From: Planctomycetales bacterium | GTDB lineage: Bacteria > Planctomycetota > Planctomycetia > Pirellulales > Thermoguttaceae | Direction of reading: 5' to 3' | DNA length: 61,508 nucleotides | Assembly (NCBI GenBank): GCA_007119795.1 | Contig: SKOZ01000040.1 | Location: 1 to 61,508 of the forward strand | Shown here: piece by piece, positions 1 through 6,587 of the stretch | Numbering within the stretch: position 1 is the first letter of the stretch | How the letters are laid out: each line of letters starts with the position of its first letter | Program-made: the position numbers and the translations under genes | Notes under the pieces: generated by a model | The model's input: only the letters and a program-made list of their open reading frames with translations | What the model was told of the DNA's origin: nothing | Database searches by the model: none

Positions 1-334
1 CCTGGAGCATCTCAGTCGCATACCCAATCTCGAATGGCTGAATGTTGCGGATACATCGATTACTGATGCCGGGATGGCGCATCTGGTCCGCATCCCAAAC
101 CTTCAAGGACTGGATCTTGGCAATACCCATGTCTCGGACGAGGGACTCGTCCATTTGGCGAGTTTTTCGACCCTCGAGTGGTTGCGCCTTTCAGGAACCG
201 GGGTAACCGATGCGGGGCTCGAGCACCTCAAGGGCCTGCGGAACCTGCGGCGGCTGGACGTCGCCGGCACCCCTGTCTCCGACGACCGACGGGCTGCCTT
301 GCAGTCCGTCCTGCCGGATCTGGAAATCCCCTGA
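1..334 (+). CDS. Leucine-rich repeat protein, C-terminal part (5' end outside the window)
   Basis: The reading frame is open from the left edge to a TGA at 332-334, so only the last 110 residues are seen. The visible part is built of about four 24-residue leucine-rich repeats with the pattern L..L..L..L.L..T.VTDAGL. This is the bacterial or ribonuclease-inhibitor-like class that planctomycetes carry in many copies, often in secreted or kinase-linked proteins. The consensus T-x-V-(S/T)-D-(A/E)-G-L recurs at the start of each convex side. The last repeat decays into a short capping helix ending in LEIP. Such repeats bind proteins; no catalytic domain is visible and the N-terminal architecture is unknown. 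The stop codon lies inside the first copy of a structured repeat (325-403). Confidence 0.85.
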   Translation, partial: LEHLSRIPNLEWLNVADTSITDAGMAHLVRIPNLQGLDLGNTHVSDEGLVHLASFSTLEWLRLSGTGVTDAGLEHLKGLRNLRRLDVAGTPVSDDRRAALQSVLPDLEIP

Positions 335-403
335 CGACGAGGGCGCCGAAAGCAGCAGTGCGCGGAGACCAGCCGACGAAGTCGCGCACAGCCTGCTTTG
401 GTC
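325..403 (+). repeat. Structured direct repeat, copy 1 (left of the glycoside hydrolase)
   Basis: About 79 bases match 3473-3551 at roughly four of five positions, in the same orientation. The core GACCAGCCGACGAAG is identical in both. In this copy the core is the loop of a hairpin made of two perfect 7-bp stems: AAAGCAG with CTGCTTT outside, and GTGCGCG with CGCGCAC inside. In copy 2 the outer stem has another sequence but still pairs. The element overlaps the stop codon of the LRR gene and ends about 70 bases before the stop codon of the convergent glycoside hydrolase. Confidence 0.7.
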
Positions 404-475
404 CAAAATCTGAAGATTGAATACCGCGCCGGCAGAACGGACGGTCCCCCGTGAACGGTCACCGCCGGCCCCGAT

Positions 476-3364
476 TCACCGCCGGATGATCTCGTAGGTC
501 AACACCGCACCATGTTCACCCAAGGCGGCCACGTCGGCAGTGAAGACCAGGTGATCGTCCTCGATCGCGCTGGGTACCTCGGCCAGCCGCTCCCCGCTGG
601 TCGACAGCGCCCAGACGCGGTAATCCGCCGGATCTTGTAACTGGACTCGGACCTGAGCCCTGCCGGCGCGAACCAGATGTGGCAACCGGCCCCAGTCCAA
701 CAGGGTTTGCCGAGCGTGTTCGGCGTAACGGATCTCGGTGTTCTGCAGATCGGTCAGGTGCGTGACCAGCAACCGCCGACTGCCGGTAATCGGTTGGTCG
801 TCCAGTGCGCTGACCCAAACCGTTGCGTCGGTATCTTGGATGGCGATCTGGACACCGTGGCTGGTCTGGATCTGCTCGCCCGCCGGAGCAAAACCTCCCG
901 CCGTGCGGGGCGTGTCGAGGGTCATGCGGTCCCGGGGCGCTTCGATGGTGATCTCACCCGTTTCCGAACGAAAGATGTTCTGTGACGGATCGGTCGGATT
1001 GTCGGCGGACAGAATGCCGCGTTGGCGGAGCAGATCCAGCACGCGTTCCCCGCCCAGGGAATAGGGGGCGTCGATCTCAGATTCCGGCGTGCCGGCGTCT
1101 TGGGGGATCGCCGCCGCCCAGTTCAAGGGGAGGATCAGATCGTACGGAAGCGACTGCTGCGGATCGTTGCTCACCAGCGTGCCGACTCGAGCCACCCAGG
1201 CGGCCCAATGCCAATCGGGGGCCAGCCGCGGGATCGGATCCGGCGGGTGCCTCAAATCCTCGTCGGCCATGAGGATGCCGACGCTGTGAGATGCCGCCTG
1301 CATATCGCCTCGCAGAAACAGGCACAGGCTGGCCCGCTCGGCCGCCTGGCTCAGCGGATCGGAGACCATGTTGAAGTAATCCATGCGGCCCGGCTCGAAC
1401 AGATGGTCGCGGTTGTGGCTATAGGCGAAACGCCAGATCGCATCCCAGTCCTGGATCGCCCCCAAGGCCCCGGTGAGGATGCCCCCGACGCCTCGATAGC
1501 GTCCGGGCCCGGAATAATTGTACTCCGACACCGTGAATGGCTTGTCCAGCAGGCGGGTGAAAGCCAGATGACGCCCGCCGCTGGCGCCTCCCGCGACGGG
1601 ACTGGCGTTGTCGCAGCGGCTGGGCAGACGCCACGATTGCTCCAGCCATCGCGGATGATCGACGTAGAAATGATCGTCCACGTAATCCATGTCCGCTCGA
1701 ACCCGCTGGCTGACCACGTGGTTCGTCCAGCCGTTCATGTTCGTCAACAAGGCCTTGACGCCCAACTCCTCGCGGAGGAACTCCGCGGCGCGGATGAGAA
1801 AATCATGCTCGACCTCCGTGAGAAACATGATCAGATCCCGCGCGCGGCGATCCTGGTCGTGCACGGAACCGTCCAAGGGCACGTTGCCGCGCTGCGGATC
1901 CTCATCGTCGCCCAGCAACGATCCCCACGCCTCGGCCAGCGCGTCGCGATCGGGGTATTGCTCCAGCAGCCAACGATTCCAGGCCTGCTGGTAGTCCGGG
2001 ATGTCTTTGGCCAGGCTCACGAAGTTGGTCAGGTTGCCCTCGTTGATCAGCGCCAGCCAGGCCAGCCCCGGTTCGTCCTTGTAAGCTCGACCCGTGTACG
2101 GATTGACATGTTCCAGCCACTGGCGCGAGAAGGCTTTCCAGTTCTCGAACGCCGCCGGGTTCAAAGCCGCCAGGACCTTGAAGCGATTCATCGCGTCCCG
2201 AGTCGCGTCGACCCCCTCAGGCAGGAAGGGGGCGACGTCCACGGGCCGCGAGACGAACAGGTCCGTGGTCACGTAGATGCCTCGCCGAATGCAAGCGGCG
2301 ACCAGATAATCCAGTTGATCCAGCTTTTCGGGAATCATTCGCAGACGCCCCTCGCCGGGTTCCGTCAATTCGCGTTCGTGATGGTGGAGACGAATCGCGT
2401 TGTAACCCAAGCGCACCAGACGATCGGCCAGTCGGTCGGCTTGCTGGTGCGTGATGTAATGCGCCGAAAAGTTGAGATTCACTCCGTAGAAGCGAACCGG
2501 CTTGTCGGGTTGCCGCTCGAAGACGAATCTGCCGTCTGCATCGGTCATCAGCCAGCCGTGTTTACCCGCCGGGGCATCTTGAAATCCCATCCCCGAAAAA
2601 TCCAAGGCGCTGCCCGGCTGGATATCCAGTTCCAGTTGCAGCGGGATCCAGTCTTCCCCGGCGACGATGGTCACCGGCGCATCCTGCTCGACACGGATGC
2701 CTTCGCCGGCGGCCAGCGTGAAATCGATGCCCACAGGCACTCCCGCAGCGAACGGCTGCTCAGCGCTGGAGGATCGAAAGATGCGGACCGAAAAGGACGA
2801 ACCCCATTGCCGGTTGTCCTGCAACAAGACCGGCGTGGGCTCGGGAAAAGTCCACACCAGGTCCCCCCCGCCCGGCAGCTCGATCGCCAGCCGGCGGATC
2901 GATCCGGAAAAGACCGTCGTGCTGCCGAAGTCTACAGGAATCGTCCCGCGACGATCGTCGGCCTGCCAGCGGCCGCCGGCCACCGTCTGGATATCGAAAT
3001 CAGCGCTGACCTGCAGAGAATTCAGCACCAGGTCCCGATCGGGCGTCATCGCGTACCGGGCGCTGATTTCTCCATCTCGGCCCAGCACGTCGGCCCAACC
3101 GCTCAACGTCCCCCCGCCCGGGACGAGGATCTGCAGATGGCGTCGGGAATCCGAGTCCTGCCGTTGGGGATCGGCAGAAGCATCGGCCGAAACCCAGTCT
3201 TGGTTGAAGACCCCGGCTGTCAGATGGGCGATCGTCTCTCGACCACGAGTTACCTGGATTCGGCCGCCCTGCCCGACCAACGCATCCAGCCCGGCAGCCG
3301 ATGCAACCGCCCCGACGGCCGCCGACCAAGCAAAAACCAAGCACAGCATCCCACAACGAACCAT
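476..3364 (-). CDS. Secreted clan GH-A (cellulase-like) glycoside hydrolase
   Basis: A 962-residue protein with an N-terminal signal peptide (about residues 1-23, hydrophobic core CLVFAWSAAVGAVASA). Residues 30-250 look like an all-beta accessory domain. A TIM-barrel glycosidase follows from about 280, beginning RFYGVNLNFSAHY and continuing through YNAIRLHHHE. Two acidic residues sit where clan GH-A enzymes have theirs: NE at 441-442 (LALINEGN, acid/base) and E614 (FTVSEYNY, nucleophile). The C-terminal 250 residues look like beta-sandwich material. The substrate is probably an extracellular polysaccharide; the exact GH family cannot be assigned by eye. The start ATG at 3364 is chosen because it gives the signal peptide. 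The gene stands alone between two direct repeats, and its base composition looks slightly less GC-rich than its neighbours. Confidence 0.8.
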   Translation of the reverse strand: MVRCGMLCLVFAWSAAVGAVASAAGLDALVGQGGRIQVTRGRETIAHLTAGVFNQDWVSADASADPQRQDSDSRRHLQILVPGGGTLSGWADVLGRDGEISARYAMTPDRDLVLNSLQVSADFDIQTVAGGRWQADDRRGTIPVDFGSTTVFSGSIRRLAIELPGGGDLVWTFPEPTPVLLQDNRQWGSSFSVRIFRSSSAEQPFAAGVPVGIDFTLAAGEGIRVEQDAPVTIVAGEDWIPLQLELDIQPGSALDFSGMGFQDAPAGKHGWLMTDADGRFVFERQPDKPVRFYGVNLNFSAHYITHQQADRLADRLVRLGYNAIRLHHHERELTEPGEGRLRMIPEKLDQLDYLVAACIRRGIYVTTDLFVSRPVDVAPFLPEGVDATRDAMNRFKVLAALNPAAFENWKAFSRQWLEHVNPYTGRAYKDEPGLAWLALINEGNLTNFVSLAKDIPDYQQAWNRWLLEQYPDRDALAEAWGSLLGDDEDPQRGNVPLDGSVHDQDRRARDLIMFLTEVEHDFLIRAAEFLREELGVKALLTNMNGWTNHVVSQRVRADMDYVDDHFYVDHPRWLEQSWRLPSRCDNASPVAGGASGGRHLAFTRLLDKPFTVSEYNYSGPGRYRGVGGILTGALGAIQDWDAIWRFAYSHNRDHLFEPGRMDYFNMVSDPLSQAAERASLCLFLRGDMQAASHSVGILMADEDLRHPPDPIPRLAPDWHWAAWVARVGTLVSNDPQQSLPYDLILPLNWAAAIPQDAGTPESEIDAPYSLGGERVLDLLRQRGILSADNPTDPSQNIFRSETGEITIEAPRDRMTLDTPRTAGGFAPAGEQIQTSHGVQIAIQDTDATVWVSALDDQPITGSRRLLVTHLTDLQNTEIRYAEHARQTLLDWGRLPHLVRAGRAQVRVQLQDPADYRVWALSTSGERLAEVPSAIEDDHLVFTADVAALGEHGAVLTYEIIRR

Positions 3365-3472
3365 CGATCTACTCCCATGGCGGAATCTCGTCTATTCACC
3401 GCCCCGCCGCAGACGCGGTCAGGGGCCGCTGCTCCAAACATCGCCGAGGTGGCCCCCCATGTCAAGACTGGC

Positions 3473-3551
3473 GATCCCCCGGCGACGAGGGCACCGCAGG
3501 AGGCAGTAAGCGGCAGACCAGCCGACGAAGACGCGCACAGCCTCCTCCCTC
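3473..3551 (+). repeat. Structured direct repeat, copy 2 (right of the glycoside hydrolase)
   Basis: Second copy of the 325-403 element in the same orientation, with the identical core GACCAGCCGACGAAG. Its outer stem is AGGAGGC with GCCTCCT. This differs in sequence from copy 1 but is again a perfect 7-bp pairing around the conserved core, a covariation-like pattern. It lies between the start of the glycoside hydrolase (3364) and the stop of the SGNH gene (3589). The rest of 3365-3588 holds no gene. Confidence 0.7.
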
Positions 3552-3558
3552 ACGCGGG

Positions 3559-3576
3559 TCACCAGCCACCAGCCAC
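3559..3576 (-). repeat. Short heptad repeat just 3' of the SGNH gene
   Basis: On the coding (minus) strand the bases after the SGNH stop codon contain GTGGCTG GTGGCTG GTGA, two and a half copies of a 7-base unit. Similar G-rich 7-base repeats occur at the 3' ends of the lnt-like gene (12063-12109) and hemH (31598-31611). Confidence 0.5.
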
Positions 3577-3588
3577 TACCCCACCCCT

Positions 3589-4500
3589 TCACTCCGCACG
3601 GAGCAACTCGGCGACACCGCGGGCCATGACGTCGTGCCCGCGCTGGGAGAGGTGGAGGCCGTCGAGGGTGCCGCCGCGGGTGCCCAGCGGGCGGGTCGTG
3701 TAGCGCTTGGGGATCAGCGGCACCTGGTAGCGGGCGGCGACCGCGCGCTGGCGGCGCCCGAAGTCGTTGTGGAAGGGTATCAGGGGGAGCTCGAAGAGGA
3801 CAATCCGGGCTTGACGCCGGCGCAGGGCGCCCAGCAGGCGATCCAGGTGGTCCTCGAAGACGGCGTTCTCCCTCCCGGCCAGCAGGTCGTTCCCGCCGAT
3901 GTGGACGAGCACCACTGCGGCCTCCTCTTCGATGCCTTCCACCTGTTGCAGGGCTCTGCCGGCTGTAGCGCCTGCCGCCGCCAGGTTGGTCACCCGCAGG
4001 CCATACTCCTCGGCGAGGACCGCGGGCCACGGCCGTTCGCCCGAGCCGGTGCCTGCACTGAGCGAGTCGCCAACCACGTAGATGGACTGCCCGGGGGCGA
4101 GCTCGATCCGTGGAGGCAGGTGGTAGGGGAGTTCGAAAAGCGCCAGCCCCACCGAGCCGAGCACGGCCAGTACGGCCGCAGCTTTCCGCAGCCGCGGCAT
4201 CGCCGCGCGGCCGCCCGTTCCCACCGCCGCCAGCACGGCGACCAGCCAGCCCGCCAGCACCCCGCGGGGCAGCGGCGTTGCCGAGGAGACCACCAGCACG
4301 ATCCCCAGGACCACTGCCAACCGCGGCAGGTGAGCCCGCCATCCGCTGCACCGCCATATTCCCAGGAGAGACCCCACCGCCGCCAGGACCATGCCCGCGA
4401 AGAACGCGTGCCCATTGGCAAACTCCAGCAGCAGCGGATTCATCCGAAGCACCCCATGCAGGACGGCGTTGCCGATCCGTCCGGCAGTTGAAAGAATCAT
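3589..4500 (-). CDS. Membrane-anchored SGNH/GDSL esterase
   Basis: A 303-residue protein in two halves. The first 125 residues hold about four hydrophobic segments (for example VLGIVLVVSSA and AGWLVAVLAAVG), so it is a membrane protein. The C-terminal half is an SGNH hydrolase: block I is VVGDSLSAG with the nucleophilic Ser, block III is HIGGNDLL, and block V is DGLHLSQRGH with the catalytic Asp and His. Relatives remove acyl groups from lipids, peptidoglycan or polysaccharides, often outside the membrane; the substrate here is unknown. An in-frame ATG 60 bases downstream is an alternative start. It lies 39 bases downstream of glyS on the same strand, separated by a palindrome (4521-4543), so co-transcription is possible. 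Confidence 0.85.
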   Translation of the reverse strand: MILSTAGRIGNAVLHGVLRMNPLLLEFANGHAFFAGMVLAAVGSLLGIWRCSGWRAHLPRLAVVLGIVLVVSSATPLPRGVLAGWLVAVLAAVGTGGRAAMPRLRKAAAVLAVLGSVGLALFELPYHLPPRIELAPGQSIYVVGDSLSAGTGSGERPWPAVLAEEYGLRVTNLAAAGATAGRALQQVEGIEEEAAVVLVHIGGNDLLAGRENAVFEDHLDRLLGALRRRQARIVLFELPLIPFHNDFGRRQRAVAARYQVPLIPKRYTTRPLGTRGGTLDGLHLSQRGHDVMARGVAELLRAE

Positions 4501-4520
4501 CGATTTCCAGCAGGTCCGGA

Positions 4521-4543
4521 GACGGATCGGCGATCCGTCCTAC
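4521..4543 (-). repeat. REP-like palindrome with GTAG, overlapping the glyS stop codon
   Basis: The minus strand reads GTAG followed by GACGGATCG, one base, and CGATCCGTC. That is a 9-base perfect inverted repeat, drawn as an 8-bp stem with a 3-base loop. A GTAG tetranucleotide next to a hairpin is the layout of REP elements mobilised by RAYT (TnpA-REP) transposases. The TAG of GTAG is the stop codon of glyS. There is no T-run, so it is not a classical intrinsic terminator, though it may end or protect the glyS transcript. Confidence 0.5.
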
Positions 4544-6162
4544 AAGGAGTTGGGATTCTCCAGGCGCTCGGCGATGACGGCTGCCAGCTCGCGGCGGTGG
4601 ACGCGCCATTGCTCGAGCGAATCGCGGTCGCGGATGGTGACGGTGCCGTCCGCGAGCGTCTGGCCGTCGACGGTCACGCAGTAGGGCGTGCCCACCTCGT
4701 CCTGGCGGCGGTAGCGGCGGCCTACGGCGGCCTTCTCATCGTAGAAGGTGACGAACTGCCGTTTCAGCTCGGCGTAGATCTCGCGGGCCACCTCCGGCAT
4801 GCCGTCCTTGCGGACGAGGGGGAGGACGGCGGCCTTGATCGGGGCCACGCGGGGATGGAGGCGCATCACCACCCGCCTGGCCAGCTTCCCCTTCTCGTCG
4901 GGCACCTCGTCTTCGCTATAGGCCTCGCAGAGGAAGGCCAGGGCGGCACGGTCCGCACCGGCCGATGGTTCGACGACGTGGGGCACGTACCGCTCCTTGG
5001 TCTCGTCGTTGTAGTAGGAGAGGTCGCGGCCGCTGCCGCGGTGGCGGGGGGTGCCGTCGGGATTGGTCTCCACGGCGAAGGTGTCGCCCTGGCGGACGAG
5101 CTTTCCTTCCATGTGGCTGCGGAGGTCGAAGTCGCCGCGGTGGGCGATCCCCTCCAGCTCGCCGAACTCCCCGGCCGCCAAGAAGGGGAAGGCGTACTCG
5201 ATGTCCGCCGTGCCGCAGGAGTAGTGGCTCAGTTCTGCCGCTTCGTGGTCTCGCAGCCGCAGCCGCTCGCGGGCCAGGCCCAGGTCGAGATACCACCGGT
5301 AGCGGCGGTCGCGCCAGTAGCGGTACCACTCGGCCGACTGCGAGGGGTGGCAGAAGAATTCGATCTCCATCTGCTCGAACTCCCGCGAGCGGAAGGTGAA
5401 GTTCCGCGGCGTGATCTCGTTGCGGAAGCTCTTGCCCAGCTGGGCGATGCCGAAGGGGATCTTCACGCGGGTGCTGTCGAGCACGTTCTTGAAGTTCACG
5501 AAGATCCCCTGCGCCGTCTCGGGACGGAGGAAGGCGGCGTCTTCTTCGCCGCCTAAGGCGCCGATGATCGTCTTGAACATGAGGTTGAACTCCCGCGGCT
5601 CGGTGAGCGTGCCGGGGGCGGTGGCATCGGGGGCGAGCACCTGGGCGTGGTCGTCCACCTCGGGCAGGGGCCGTACCGAACCGTCCCACTGGAGCTGGTC
5701 GGCCTGCTTGGCGCGGAGGCCGAAGAACTTGAGCGCCCGCTGCGCGATCTCCGCCTCGGCCGTATCGCTGGAGGCGGCCGTCGTGACGAACAGCCGCTGC
5801 CCCTTCCCCTCGACCCAGCGGCCGAGGATCTGGTCGTAGCGGTAGCGGCGCTTCGACTCGCGGCAGTCGACCATGTGGTCGTGGAAGAGGTCGTAGTGTC
5901 CCGAGCACTTCCAGATCTGCGGGTGCATGATGATCGTCGAGTCCAGGCCCACCATCTCGAACGGCGACGGGGCACCCGGCGGCGCGACGAGTTCGTTATG
6001 GCCGGTGACCATGTCCCGCCACCAGGCCTCGCGGACGTTACGCTTCAGCTCGACCCCCAGGGGGCCGTAGTCCCAGAAGCCGTTCAATCCTCCGTAGATT
6101 TCGCTCGACTGGAAGAGAAACCCGCGGCGTTTGCAGAGGGCGACAAGCTGCTCCATTTCCAT
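4540..6162 (-). CDS. glyS: Glycyl-tRNA synthetase, dimeric class II type
   Basis: Charges tRNA-Gly with glycine in the cytoplasm. The 540-residue product has the signature of the single-chain alpha2 enzyme rather than the bacterial alpha2beta2 type: the N-terminal YGGLNGFWDYGPLGVELK block, class II motif 2 FRNEITPRNFTFRSREFEQ, a motif 3-like stretch around GIAHRGDFDL, and a C-terminal anticodon-binding domain starting near LHPRVAPIKAAVLPL. Length matches the family with a moderate insertion between the first block and motif 2. The start is set at the ATG giving MEMEQLVAL; the frame stays open 21 bases further to a TTG but the conserved region begins after the ATG. The last codons (NSL, then TAG) run into a REP-like palindrome. 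Confidence 0.95.
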   Translation of the reverse strand: MEMEQLVALCKRRGFLFQSSEIYGGLNGFWDYGPLGVELKRNVREAWWRDMVTGHNELVAPPGAPSPFEMVGLDSTIIMHPQIWKCSGHYDLFHDHMVDCRESKRRYRYDQILGRWVEGKGQRLFVTTAASSDTAEAEIAQRALKFFGLRAKQADQLQWDGSVRPLPEVDDHAQVLAPDATAPGTLTEPREFNLMFKTIIGALGGEEDAAFLRPETAQGIFVNFKNVLDSTRVKIPFGIAQLGKSFRNEITPRNFTFRSREFEQMEIEFFCHPSQSAEWYRYWRDRRYRWYLDLGLARERLRLRDHEAAELSHYSCGTADIEYAFPFLAAGEFGELEGIAHRGDFDLRSHMEGKLVRQGDTFAVETNPDGTPRHRGSGRDLSYYNDETKERYVPHVVEPSAGADRAALAFLCEAYSEDEVPDEKGKLARRVVMRLHPRVAPIKAAVLPLVRKDGMPEVAREIYAELKRQFVTFYDEKAAVGRRYRRQDEVGTPYCVTVDGQTLADGTVTIRDRDSLEQWRVHRRELAAVIAERLENPNSL

Positions 6163-6587
6163 GGCGACGGACCGACTCTCCAAGGGAGGGGGGATGGGGG
6201 TGGCAGAAACCGACCAGTATACTCACACTCGGCCGCCATGCCATAGAACAGCAGAAGCAGAGCCACCACACCGCAACCGACGCCGACCAGCATACCGGGC
6301 AATCTGGAAGTGGTCGTCGTGCGTTCTCCCGAGGGGTTCAATGGAGAGCCGGTCGCAACGTCGGCGATTCGGACCATGGGGAACCGATCGCCCGCCTCCC
6401 CCTCGTCGGTTCCGCCGCGGCGGGGCCATTGAACCTCCAGCATAATGCCACTGCCGCGAACCATCGAGGTTGCGGGCGCGCTGCGTCGCGGGCGGCAGCT
6501 CGAGAGTCGGCCGGGGAGCGCGTGGGCCTCTTTGACGACCTCGCGGTGGATCTTACTTCGCCGCCTCCGAGGGGACGATCGACGGCC
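6163..6587. other. Gap between glyS and the HpnN-like gene; one doubtful small membrane ORF
   Basis: No recognised gene. A minus-strand frame (about 6084-6464) encodes a peptide with one convincing hydrophobic helix (MLVGVGCGVVALLLLFYGMA) after a Thr-rich stretch, then a Pro-rich tail that runs 79 bases into the conserved start of glyS in another frame. It may be a small membrane protein or chance. I do not call it as a gene. The glyS promoter should lie here but no clear hexamers are seen. Confidence 0.3.

Noticed and set aside
1022..3703. Plus-strand ORF of 893 codons over the glycoside hydrolase
   Set aside because: Composition is shadow-like (Arg, Gln, His, Pro) and the minus-strand protein has a signal peptide and catalytic Glu residues.
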